Positions 1 to 7,363 of a stretch of 7,704 nt of DNA are shown one piece after another. The stretch is taken from contig DCIQ01000047.1 in the NCBI GenBank assembly GCA_002317435.1, forward strand, positions 8,699 to 16,402, given 5' to 3'. This DNA comes from Bacteroidales bacterium UBA1722 (GTDB taxonomy: Bacteria > Bacteroidota > Bacteroidia > Bacteroidales > UBA932). The first letter of the stretch is position 1. Each line of letters opens with the position of its first letter. The notes under the pieces are model-generated. The model was not told the DNA's origin. It did no database searches and was given only the letters and a program-made list of their open reading frames with translations. Both the position numbers and the translations under genes were made by a program.

Positions 1-2208
1 AAGGTGGTGGAGGATCTCGGCCTGCATGTGAGGTATTTTACCGAAGTGTCTCCCCTGCTGGATCCTGACTGGAAATTCGCCAAGTTCAAGACCGTAGAAT
101 ATTACAAGGACAGTCCTTTCACTATGGAGGTGCAGTTCGACCCTCTCTATCCGGCCAAATTGTGTCCGGAATTCATCGAAGTGAAGTTCGTCGTCGAAGA
201 TAAGGATTCCTTCAGAATCCGGTCAGTCAGGACCGCCGGTGCGTCGGGTGAAGAGGCGGATGTGGACCAGAAGGCGTCGCATGCCTGGGGGACACCGTTG
301 TCCTTCGACGGATTTGTCATAACTTTGAATGCAGCGGATGTCCAGTTGATGAAACCCGGTGCCAAGTTCAGGGCCACATGGGGCAAGCCCTACACGGTGG
401 GTGCCGCTTTCCAGAAGAACCTGACGGCTTTCGTGGAATCCGGGGTCATAGGGAAGAACAGCAAGACCGACGTGATCTCGTTGACTATGAAGGATTCAAA
501 ACCTGAAAGGGCTGACGATATCCTGAATGCTCTCATCGAAAAATATAACGATGAGGCCCGTGAATACAAGAATGCTTCCGTTCTCTCTACCATAGAATTC
601 ATCGACACTCGTCTGGAGACTATCTCGGAAGAACTGGGGAAGGTCGAATCCAATTACAGGAATTATCAGACATCCAGAACATTGGTGAATATCGAGGCAC
701 AGTCCCAGTTGACTTTGACATCAGATATGCAGTATGAAAACCAGCTGACGGAAATCAGACTTCAGCAGAGCATACTCAAGATGATAAAGGAAGATCTGAA
801 TCACATGAAGGAAGGGGAGTATAAGGTGATTCCTTCGAACATCGGTCTGTCTGACGCGGGTCTTAATCAGGTCATTTCGAATTACAATACCCTGGTGGCC
901 GAGAGAAATCGTCTGGTGGCGAATTCTTCGACCAGCAATCCCCGGGTCCGGAACGTGGATCTCCAGCTCTCTGACGGCAGGAATGCGATAGTGCTTTCCA
1001 TCGCGAATCTCGAGAAAGTCTACAGCATCAGGGAGCAGGAAATAAATGATGTGCTTCGCAAGAGCAAGGCTAAGATGTCTTCCATCCCCACCCAGCAGTT
1101 CGATCTTACCCAGATAGCGAGAAAGCAGCAGATTATAGAGCCGCTTTATCTCCTTCTCCAGCAGAGGAGGGAAGAGGCTCAGATTTCCATGTATTCCGTT
1201 ACCGACAAGGCACGTATCATAGAAGCCTCATACGGATCGTCTGTCCCTATCGAGCCCAAGAGCCGCGTGATTCTCCTGTTGGCCATGATTCTGGGATGCT
1301 GTATCCCTCCCGTGGCAGTGTGGTTATGGGGAGTGATGAAATATAAGGTGGAGACCAGGGAGGATATCGAGAAAGTGCTGGACAATCCCATATTGGCCAT
1401 AGTTCCTTTTACTGACGATCGCGGAACACTCCGATCTTCCGGAGGCAGGGACGTGAAGTCCGAGTCATTCAGGATGCTCAGAAGCAATCTTCAGTTCAGT
1501 CAAGGACGTGTACTTCAGGTGACGAGTTCCGTTCCCGGTGAAGGGAAGTCCTTTATCGCCGCCAATCTGGCAGTCTCGCTCACACACATCGGCAAGAAAG
1601 TGATAGTCGTGGGCATGGATCTTCGCAAACCGAGGCTTGTTGAATTCTTTCCGGAGGTGGCATCCCATAAGAGCGCCTCGGTGGTGTCGTATCTGATCGG
1701 AAAACTTGATCATCCTTCACAGACAGTGATTCATTCGGAGCAGTTCCAATTTCTGGATATAGCCTATTCGGGTGTCATCCCTCCGAATCCCAGTGAACTC
1801 CTGTCAACGGACAGATTGAAGGAACTTATCGATTATTACAGGGGGCAGTATGATTATGTGGTGCTTGATACTGCTCCGATGATGCCTGTTTCGGACTCTG
1901 TCCTTATAAACAGATTCGTAGATATCACCCTGTATATAATCAGGTCCAATTATACCGGGATGAAAATGCTTCAGGAGATTTCAAGGCTCTTCAAGCAGAT
2001 GGAGATCAAATCTCCCAAACTGATTTTGAACGGAATGGACCTTGAATCCAAAATCTTGAGATACGGCTATGGCCAGTATGGTTACGGGAGCGGATACGGG
2101 AGCGGATACGGCTACGGCTATGGCTATGGATACGGAGATGCCGAAGGAAACAGGACGTCTGACGGTACCTGGTTCAGTCATCTCGGCGGCCGTTTCAAAA
2201 AGAAATGA
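1..2208 (+). CDS. Wzc-like polysaccharide biosynthesis tyrosine autokinase (5' truncated)
   Basis: This inner-membrane polysaccharide co-polymerase is fused to a cytoplasmic bacterial tyrosine kinase. Members of the family control chain length and export of capsule or exopolysaccharide. The frame is open at base 1, so the N-terminus, including the first membrane helix, lies upstream; 735 residues remain, and I estimate 60-90 are missing. In window numbering, residues 1 to about 418 are the periplasmic Wzz-type region, with a long charged helical stretch at about 180-375 and a GNVR-like segment near QFDLTQIARKQQIIEPLY. A second membrane helix follows at about 423-446. The kinase has an EX2RX2R motif (E488, R491, R494; used for ring assembly in this family), Walker A SSVPGEGKS (K516), Walker A' VIVVGMDLRKP (D540) and Walker B YVVLDTAP (D623). 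A tyrosine-rich tail is the expected autophosphorylation site. The first Asp of the usual D-x-D Walker A' is Gly here. The polymer it serves cannot be told from this window. Confidence 0.93.
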   Translation, partial: KVVEDLGLHVRYFTEVSPLLDPDWKFAKFKTVEYYKDSPFTMEVQFDPLYPAKLCPEFIEVKFVVEDKDSFRIRSVRTAGASGEEADVDQKASHAWGTPLSFDGFVITLNAADVQLMKPGAKFRATWGKPYTVGAAFQKNLTAFVESGVIGKNSKTDVISLTMKDSKPERADDILNALIEKYNDEAREYKNASVLSTIEFIDTRLETISEELGKVESNYRNYQTSRTLVNIEAQSQLTLTSDMQYENQLTEIRLQQSILKMIKEDLNHMKEGEYKVIPSNIGLSDAGLNQVISNYNTLVAERNRLVANSSTSNPRVRNVDLQLSDGRNAIVLSIANLEKVYSIREQEINDVLRKSKAKMSSIPTQQFDLTQIARKQQIIEPLYLLLQQRREEAQISMYSVTDKARIIEASYGSSVPIEPKSRVILLLAMILGCCIPPVAVWLWGVMKYKVETREDIEKVLDNPILAIVPFTDDRGTLRSSGGRDVKSESFRMLRSNLQFSQGRVLQVTSSVPGEGKSFIAANLAVSLTHIGKKVIVVGMDLRKPRLVEFFPEVASHKSASVVSYLIGKLDHPSQTVIHSEQFQFLDIAYSGVIPPNPSELLSTDRLKELIDYYRGQYDYVVLDTAPMMPVSDSVLINRFVDITLYIIRSNYTGMKMLQEISRLFKQMEIKSPKLILNGMDLESKILRYGYGQYGYGSGYGSGYGYGYGYGYGDAEGNRTSDGTWFSHLGGRFKKK
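2062..2136 (+). repeat. Tyr-Gly low-complexity tail of the autokinase
   Basis: Twenty-five codons encode ten tyrosines, mostly alternating with glycine (YG units, with two GSG spacers), close to the end of the kinase. Tyrosine clusters at this place are the autophosphorylation targets in Wzc-family kinases. About 22 further residues ending in FKKK follow the cluster. The codons mix TAT and TAC, and GGC, GGG, GGT and GGA, so the repeat is clear in protein but imperfect in DNA. Confidence 0.85.
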
Positions 2209-2307
2209 CGTGACCAGAGATTTGTTGTCAGGAGAATATATTACAATTTAATGAAAAGGCGGTCGGCTACCTTCTCCCCGTACGGGTTTCTATCCGGCAA
2301 AAGGCAA

Positions 2308-3444
2308 ATGAAGAATCAGTATTTTATATTAATGCTCACAGCGTTGTTGGCATTCACTTCCTGTAATCACATTCAAGAGATTAATGTGGATTTCGGAGGC
2401 AATACGTATATCAACGAGTATGGCAGTCTTACAGATGCCATCAATAATCTTTCCAAACAGATCAGAGAGAGTAATGATTCTCTGAGTGTCAAGTTGAATG
2501 CCATAGAGAATGCCATCGACAAGGGGCTGGCCGACGCGGTTACCGCCCAAGGCCTGATCAAGGATGCCATCCTCTCTCTGCAGGAGCAGGTGCGGACCGG
2601 TCAACTCTCTCATGAGGCGGCTATGACACAGCTGACAGAAGCCGTCAGGAGTCAGACTGCTGACCTCAATACGAAACTGACCGCTATAGAAGCGGCCATG
2701 ACTACCGGTTTTGCCAATCTCGCCCAGAAGTCCGAGTTGATCAAGTCTGCCATCGATTCCCTCGCGGAGGAGGTCGAAGCGGGCCACCTCAGTACGCGAC
2801 AGGCGCTTGACTCCATCAAGTCTGCCATCGTCAGCCAGACTGCCGGGCTCAGCACGAAATTGACCGCCATCGAATCGGCCGTGACTGCCGGGTTGGCCAA
2901 TCTCGCCCAGAAGTCTGAGCTGATCAAGTCTGCCATCGATTCCCTCGCTGATGAGGTAGAAGCAGGCCGCCTCAGTACGCAGCAGGCACTTGACTCCATC
3001 AAGTCTGCCATCGCCGGCCAGACTGCCGGGCTCAGCACGAAACTGACCTCCATCGAATCGGCCGTGACCGCCGGTTTGGCCGATCTCGCCCAGAAGTCTG
3101 AGCTGATCGAATCCGCCATCGATTCCCTCGCTGATGAGGTCGAAGCGGGCCATCTCAGTACACAGCAGGCACTTGACTCCATCAAGTCGGTCATCGCCGG
3201 TCAGACTGTCGGCCTGAGCACGAAACTGACCGCCATCGAATCGGCCATAGGAACAGGTTTTACAAATCTGACTGATGTGGAGAATCTCATTTTGGCTGCC
3301 ATCAACGGAACCGGGGGTGTGAATGATCGGCTCAAAGATATTGAGGATCAGATTAAAGCGCTCAAAGAGGATATAGAGGCGGGAAACACCACTGAAGCGG
3401 CGGCCCTCGAGGCGATCAGACAGGCGATAGCGTCTCTTCTATAA
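2308..3444 (+). CDS. Repeat-containing helical (coiled-coil) lipoprotein, function unknown
   Basis: I do not recognise a named family. The chosen ATG gives 378 residues beginning with a lipoprotein-type signal peptide: MKNQ, a hydrophobic core to about residue 16, then FTSC with Cys19 as the likely lipidated residue. An in-frame ATG at 2251 would add 19 polar residues ahead of the signal and is less likely. An AAAAGG stretch sits just upstream of 2308. Residues 58 to about 321 are tandem 61-residue units, rich in Ala, Leu, Ile, Ser, Glu and Lys, with hydrophobics spaced 3-4 apart, almost no aromatics and no proline, as expected of a long alpha-helical coiled coil. A charged helical tail (DRLKDIEDQIKALKEDIEAG) follows. 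No classical Bacteroidetes surface-export signal (Ser or Lys followed by acidic residues) is obvious after Cys19. The gene lies 99 bp after the autokinase and 25 bp before a barrel protein gene, so it is probably an envelope component. A structural or spacer role is inference. Confidence 0.8.
   Translation: MKNQYFILMLTALLAFTSCNHIQEINVDFGGNTYINEYGSLTDAINNLSKQIRESNDSLSVKLNAIENAIDKGLADAVTAQGLIKDAILSLQEQVRTGQLSHEAAMTQLTEAVRSQTADLNTKLTAIEAAMTTGFANLAQKSELIKSAIDSLAEEVEAGHLSTRQALDSIKSAIVSQTAGLSTKLTAIESAVTAGLANLAQKSELIKSAIDSLADEVEAGRLSTQQALDSIKSAIAGQTAGLSTKLTSIESAVTAGLADLAQKSELIESAIDSLADEVEAGHLSTQQALDSIKSVIAGQTVGLSTKLTAIESAIGTGFTNLTDVENLILAAINGTGGVNDRLKDIEDQIKALKEDIEAGNTTEAAALEAIRQAIASLL
2479..3270 (+). 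repeat. Tandem 183-bp (61-residue) repeats inside the lipoprotein gene
   Basis: Units begin at 2479 (divergent), 2662, 2845, 3028 and 3211, each exactly 183 bp apart. The last unit matches for only about 20 residues, to about 3270. The core pattern starts with LSTKLTAIESAV, continues through LAQKSELIKSAIDSLADEVEAG and LSTQQALDSIKSAI, and ends in GQTA. By hand count the units at 2845 and 3028 differ at 17 of 183 bases (about 91% identical), and those at 2662 and 2845 at 24 (about 87%). Similarity is highest between the inner copies, which fits expansion by unequal recombination. Confidence 0.93.
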
Positions 3445-3469
3445 TCCGTAACTGGAAAAGTTGTAGAGC

Positions 3470-4258
3470 ATGAAATTGAACAAACCTATTCTGGTCGCAG
3501 CTCTGGCAGTCTTGCTGCCTGTGGTCTCGCTCCAAGCCCAGTCATACAACAGGACCGTACGTACCGACACATGGTCCGTGTATGTCTATGGGGGCCTTTC
3601 AGGTTTCTATGATTTGAGGGACGTCCCGGTGGAAGCGGACATCAGGTCGACCATCCATCCTGATTTGGCCTTGGGAATGAAATACAATATCAGACCGTGG
3701 GTGCGGACAGGATTCAATCTTGGCTACAGTTATCTGAACGCTGTCAACAATGCCGCCCGCAGTATGAAGACTGAAGAGTCCGGTGTCACGTTGGGTGCCT
3801 ATAACGACGGTGTCCGTACCGTCACCACTTCAGTGGTTATCGACAACCATTACCAGCACTTGGTCTTCGGTGATTTGAATGCCGACCTTAACCTGCTCTG
3901 TCCCTTTAACGCAGATGGCAGATGGAACGTATGGATCGGTACCGGTGCGGGCTTTATGGCCGACTGGGACAGAAGTGTAGTCGTTTATGTCGTAAATGAA
4001 CGCATAGAGTCCCGTGGTTATGACCACCATAACGTTTACACACACGACTATGTGACGACTTCGGGTATCGACAACAGTTTCGGAGCATTATACATCCCTG
4101 TCCGTCTGTCCGTCGAGTTCGATATAAACCGATGGACAGTCGGTTTGCGCGGTGAGTACAAGTGGACATCTTTCGAGCGGGCTCTGCTGCCGGTCGGTGT
4201 ATGGAGCATCGGTGCCGGCATAGCTTATAATATTTTGGGAAAGGGGAAAGGTCGCTGA
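3470..4258 (+). CDS. Outer-membrane beta-barrel protein (porin/OmpA-barrel-like), function unknown
   Basis: The 262-residue protein has a clear Sec signal peptide: MKLNK, then a hydrophobic core PILVAALAVLLPVVS ending in LQAQ, with cleavage likely near residue 23 or 24. The mature part of about 238 residues shows alternating polar/aromatic strands typical of small barrels, for example WSVYVYGGLSGFYDL, VRTGFNLGYSYL, WNVWIGTGAGF, LYIPVRLSVEF, WTVGLRGEYKWTSF and a last strand SIGAGIAYNI. A barrel of about eight strands would fit. There is no C-terminal peptidoglycan-binding OmpA domain. The end is basic (LGKGKGR) rather than the terminal aromatic common in proteobacterial barrels. A GGAAAAG stretch lies about ten bases before the ATG. 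The gene follows the repeat lipoprotein by 25 bp, so the two are very likely co-transcribed, and a physical pairing of coil and barrel is a reasonable inference. Substrate and role are unknown. Confidence 0.82.
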   Translation: MKLNKPILVAALAVLLPVVSLQAQSYNRTVRTDTWSVYVYGGLSGFYDLRDVPVEADIRSTIHPDLALGMKYNIRPWVRTGFNLGYSYLNAVNNAARSMKTEESGVTLGAYNDGVRTVTTSVVIDNHYQHLVFGDLNADLNLLCPFNADGRWNVWIGTGAGFMADWDRSVVVYVVNERIESRGYDHHNVYTHDYVTTSGIDNSFGALYIPVRLSVEFDINRWTVGLRGEYKWTSFERALLPVGVWSIGAGIAYNILGKGKGR

Positions 4259-4272
4259 ATATCTGATTCCGA

Positions 4273-4908
4273 TCACGAGTCTTTTTCAGTGTCCGCCGAG
4301 TTGCGGATGCTGAATTCGCAGCCGCAGTACTGCTGGTTATAGAACTGTCTGGCGAGAAGGTTACGTTTCTCATAGAGGCCTCCTTTCCGCCAGTTCTTGT
4401 CCCAGAAGGTGACTGTCGGGAACTGGGAGGCCGCCCATTCGCCGGCTTCCATTATCTGTCGGATATCTTTCCACCGGGAGGACATCAGGGTGGTGGTCAG
4501 CAGTGTGAAACCGTTTCTGGAGGCATATTCCGCAGCACGGAGCAGACGAAACTTGAAACAGTAGAGGCATCGGCTGCCCCTTTCTGGCTCAGCAGACATC
4601 GGTGCCGCGCCCTCCAGCCACTGATTGTGCCGTTTCTGCCATATCCCGGCAGCGGAAAGCGGGTCGTCCGGACGGGAAACTTCGGACATCATTTCTTTCG
4701 GGATTTCGTCCAAACAGTCTTCATCCACTGTCGGAATGCCCAGTCCGGCAGCATAGGCGGTAATCTCTCCTTTTCTGTGGAGATATTCCTCCATGGGGTA
4801 GATATTCGGATTATAGTAGAAAATGGTGGGCTCATATCCGTTCGCCTGCATCCATTCGAGGATGGCGGCGGAACAGGGGGCGCAGCAGGAGTGAAGCAGG
4901 ACTTTCAT
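4273..4908 (-). CDS. queH: Epoxyqueuosine reductase QueH
   Basis: QueH catalyses the last step of tRNA queuosine synthesis in the cytoplasm, reducing epoxyqueuosine to queuosine; it is the cobalamin-independent alternative to QueG. The 211-residue protein has the family's signature cysteines: CCAPC at residues 8-12 right after the start, RCLYC (C114, C117) followed by FKFRL, and YCGC (C195, C197) near the end. It also has the family-type KNWRKGG segment at about 171-177. The cysteine sets are the expected ligands of the iron-sulfur and iron centre, and length is normal. The ATG overlaps the stop of the upstream helicase gene (ATGA on the minus strand), indicating translational coupling. Its stop lies 14 bp from the stop of the convergent barrel gene. 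No other queuosine gene is in the window, so the helicase pairing looks like operon economy rather than a shared pathway. Confidence 0.93.
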   Translation of the reverse strand: MKVLLHSCCAPCSAAILEWMQANGYEPTIFYYNPNIYPMEEYLHRKGEITAYAAGLGIPTVDEDCLDEIPKEMMSEVSRPDDPLSAAGIWQKRHNQWLEGAAPMSAEPERGSRCLYCFKFRLLRAAEYASRNGFTLLTTTLMSSRWKDIRQIMEAGEWAASQFPTVTFWDKNWRKGGLYEKRNLLARQFYNQQYCGCEFSIRNSADTEKDS

Positions 4909-7061
4909 GATTCCGGACTGTCTTTTTTGAATTCTTTACAGATGGCCAGAATCTCCTCTCCGTATTTGGCGAACTTGGCTTTTCCGAAACCTGTCACTGA
5001 CAGCAGTTCTCCCTCGGTCTGAGGATTTTTCGCGGCTATCTGCATAAGGGTCCGCTGATGCAGAACGAAGAAGGCCGGGACATTGTCGGCCAGATAGCGT
5101 TCCGTTCTCCACTGCCTGAGTCTTTCGACAAGTTCTGTGTTTATGTCATCTTCGTCTTGATGAACAGTTTCAGCGGGCTTGCTCTCTTTTATCGGGGATT
5201 TGCTCTTTTTGGAAGTGCGGCTGCGGTCTTCCAGCAGACAGCCGGTGCGGACGGAGGCATAACCTTTAACGGAGAATCCTCCGGACTGTATCATTTCCAT
5301 CGCCCCCAGAAGGATTCCGACCTGCGTCAGAAGCTCTCCCGAAGCTTCCTTCACTTTTTTCTTGACATCTTTGTTATCAATCTCAAGTGAAGGTATATCT
5401 GTCACGGTCGAACGGATCTTTTCCAGAGCAGGGATAAAATAACCGGATGCTTTGAGGATGCGTTCCTTGAGATGCTCATCCTCCATCACACAGGCGCTTC
5501 TGCTGCATATCATATTGATCTGGTTCCTGAATTTCTCGGTCACGGGAGTCATCTCATCCAGTTCTGAAAGACATCCGGAGAGTTTCTTCCCCCGTTCGGG
5601 ATAGATATCATCGAGATTATCCCGCCATAACTTGTCCAGCCATCCCAGATAGCGCCCCAGCGGACTGAAATCGAATACCGAACAGAGCAGTCCCACATAA
5701 TGGGCGGCTTCCCGTCCTGAAAGGCTGTTGCGGACGGCTTCCGGACTTGGAACGGCTGCGGTGAAGCCCGATACGGCCTCATCGGAGAAGAGAGAGGCCG
5801 TTCTGACAGGTGTATCCAGCGAGAGACCTTCCAATGTCCTGCATCTGGACAGGGCCACATATACCTGTCCGAAAGCGAATGCGGCATTCGCATCTATGAT
5901 GACCCTGTCGAAGGTAAGACCCTGGCTTTTGTGAATGGTTATGGCCCATGCGGCTCTGAGGGGTATCTGACGGAACGAGCCTATCTTGTCCTGACGGATT
6001 TCCCCCGAATCCTTGTCCAGAGTATATTGTGTGTTCTCCCATTCTACGGGCGAGACACTGATATCCCGCCCGTCTTCACATTTTACGATAATCTCGTTGT
6101 CTGGGCCCAGTGAAGCTACTTTTCCTATCTTTCCGTTGAAATATTCACCTGTACCGGAAGTGTCGTTCCGGATGAACATCACTTGTGCCCCTTCCTTCAG
6201 GTAGATGGTCTCATCGGCAGGATAACTGCTTTCGGGAAATTCTCCTTCTATCTCGGCGGTAAACGGGACCGCTTTCCCGGGAAGGCGGTCCAGCTGTTCG
6301 GTATTGAAAGAATCCACACGGCGGTTATGGGTCATCAGCCGGATAGGCTCGGACATGTCAGGGGAGGTGATGTCGGCTCCGACCCGGGCGTTCAGTTTTC
6401 TGAGCATGGTGTCAGAGGGATGACCGTCCCTGATGGAGTTCAGTATGTCCACGAACTCCTGATCCTCCTGCCGGTAGATGGTTTTCAATTCGATGGTGAC
6501 GTATTCCAGTGACCTGAGTGCCTTGGAAGAGAAAAAATACGGTGAAGCGTACACCCGGGCGATATAGGGGCGCTCATTCTCCTTTACTACCGGTGAAAGC
6601 TGTCTGGCATCCCCCACCATCAGCAGCTGCACCCCTCCGAAAGGCTTGTCACTGCTCCTGTAACGCCTCAGGGTCATATCCACCGCATCCAGCAGGTCTG
6701 CGCGGACCATGGATATCTCGTCGATGATGAGAAGGTCCAGCGTCCGGATAATCTTCATCCGTTCCTTCTTCAGACTCCTGAATCTCTCAGTCATCTGATA
6801 TTCGGTAATAAGTTCCTTTATATCCGGCAGATAAGGACACAGCGGCAGCTGAAAGAAAGAATGGATGGTGGAACCCCCGGCATTTATGGCCGCCACCCCG
6901 GTGGGCGCCAGAACCACGAACCGCTTGGAGGTGTTCTCTGTAATATATTTCAGAAACGTAGTCTTCCCGGTACCGGCCTTCCCCGTCAGAAAAACGGACA
7001 CTCCCGTATTCTCCACATACCTCTCCGCCAATTCGAACAAATCGTCCTTCTTTATGTCCAT
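4905..7061 (-). CDS. PIF1-like superfamily 1 DNA helicase with C-terminal HRDC domain
   Basis: This is an ATP-dependent DNA helicase of the PIF1/RecD-like SF1B group. From the chosen ATG it has 718 residues. The motor shows Walker A GKAGTGKT (27-34), LAPTGVAA (51-58), Walker B IIDEIS (112-117), GDARQLSP (150-157) and an IYRQ motif (195-198). The late helicase motifs lie in a UvrD-C-like segment: AITIHKSQGLTFD (373-385) and VYVALSRCRTLEGL (400-413). A charged linker follows, then an HRDC nucleic-acid-binding domain at about 641-711 containing LLSVTGFGKAKFAKYGEEIL. The frame stays open upstream with alternative ATGs at 7088 and 7139. I prefer 7061 because MDIKKDDLFELAERYV matches where homologues usually begin, and a GGGA stretch lies just upstream. 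A role in genome maintenance is inferred from the family. Its stop overlaps the queH start by four bases. Confidence 0.92.
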   Translation of the reverse strand: MDIKKDDLFELAERYVENTGVSVFLTGKAGTGKTTFLKYITENTSKRFVVLAPTGVAAINAGGSTIHSFFQLPLCPYLPDIKELITEYQMTERFRSLKKERMKIIRTLDLLIIDEISMVRADLLDAVDMTLRRYRSSDKPFGGVQLLMVGDARQLSPVVKENERPYIARVYASPYFFSSKALRSLEYVTIELKTIYRQEDQEFVDILNSIRDGHPSDTMLRKLNARVGADITSPDMSEPIRLMTHNRRVDSFNTEQLDRLPGKAVPFTAEIEGEFPESSYPADETIYLKEGAQVMFIRNDTSGTGEYFNGKIGKVASLGPDNEIIVKCEDGRDISVSPVEWENTQYTLDKDSGEIRQDKIGSFRQIPLRAAWAITIHKSQGLTFDRVIIDANAAFAFGQVYVALSRCRTLEGLSLDTPVRTASLFSDEAVSGFTAAVPSPEAVRNSLSGREAAHYVGLLCSVFDFSPLGRYLGWLDKLWRDNLDDIYPERGKKLSGCLSELDEMTPVTEKFRNQINMICSRSACVMEDEHLKERILKASGYFIPALEKIRSTVTDIPSLEIDNKDVKKKVKEASGELLTQVGILLGAMEMIQSGGFSVKGYASVRTGCLLEDRSRTSKKSKSPIKESKPAETVHQDEDDINTELVERLRQWRTERYLADNVPAFFVLHQRTLMQIAAKNPQTEGELLSVTGFGKAKFAKYGEEILAICKEFKKDSPES

Positions 7062-7154
7062 ATCCCTGAATTGTATATTGGTTTGCATCAATCCCGGGCT
7101 GCTCTCTGCCCTCGAATCAAAATATGGACGAATATACAAAACATTTACAGCATC

Positions 7155-7183
7155 CGGGGTGATATCTGCATGAAATCACCCCG
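7155..7183. promoter_or_regulatory. Putative regulator-binding site, copy A (perfect 9-bp dyad)
   Basis: CGGGGTGAT (7155-7163) and its exact reverse complement ATCACCCCG (7175-7183) flank an 11-nt spacer. A dyad of this size upstream of a gene suits either a dimeric repressor or activator site, or an RNA hairpin. There is no T-run after the hairpin on either strand, which argues against an intrinsic terminator. It shares the pattern CGGGG-N4-ATCTGC-N9-CCCCG with copy B. No regulator is encoded in the window. Confidence 0.45.
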
Positions 7184-7205
7184 AAACGGCATCGAAAAGC
7201 TTAAT

Positions 7206-7234
7206 CGGGGGAAAATCTGCGATATATTGCCCCG
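7206..7234. promoter_or_regulatory. Putative regulator-binding site, copy B
   Basis: This copy has the same gapped pattern, CGGGG-N4-ATCTGC-N9-CCCCG, as the site starting 51 bp to the left, with 20 of 29 bases identical when aligned without gaps. Its dyad is shorter (5-bp arms CGGGG and CCCCG). All three shared blocks keep their exact spacing, which is what makes the pair notable. A spacing of 51 bp is close to five helical turns, so both sites would face the same side of the DNA. Confidence 0.4.
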
Positions 7235-7363
7235 TTCAAGCATATTGTCCCTTGCCAAACTGTCAAAACCCACCAATATTTCAGTGTGCCGGACATATAC
7301 CTATTATCAGGAATCTTTCATAACTTTGGACTGCCATATTTACAATATAAAAACGGCCCGAAA

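Larger units (their letters stand above)
7062..7363. other. Divergent intergenic region between helicase operon and GH92 gene
   Basis: About 300 bp, or 224 bp if the helicase starts at its farthest in-frame ATG at 7139, separate the two divergently transcribed genes. The region should hold both promoters, but I could not find a convincing Bacteroidetes pair (TTTG then TAnnTTTG at 19-21 bp) on either strand. TTTG occurs at 7325-7328 without a good downstream partner. It contains the two copies of a gapped 29-bp motif listed separately. I see no credible small gene or RNA here. Confidence 0.75.

Noticed and set aside
2221..2250. Possible Bacteroidetes promoter for the lipoprotein gene: TTTG at 2221-2224 and TACAATTT at 2242-2249.
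   Set aside because: The gap is 17 bp instead of 19-21 and the second box matches TAnnTTTG poorly. A promoter in the 99-bp gap is plausible but these boxes do not establish it.
2329..3194. Two long minus-strand open frames (274 and 180 codons) opposite the repeat lipoprotein.
   Set aside because: They exist because the repeated plus-strand codons leave the antisense frames open. They carry the same repeat period, and have no plausible start context or recognisable domain.
4246..4293. Weak inverted repeat spanning the convergent stop codons (CGCTGAA pairing with TTCAGTG), a possible shared terminator.
   Set aside because: The stem is only 7 bp with a G-U pair, the loop is very long, and it lies within both coding ends. 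It is too weak to call.
7070..7346. TACAAT hexamer shortly upstream of several gene starts (minus strand 7075-7070, plus strand 7341-7346, also 2242-2247).
   Set aside because: The same hexamer also occurs inside coding regions (for example near 885 and 3684), distances to the starts differ widely, and AT-rich leaders are normal in this phylum.
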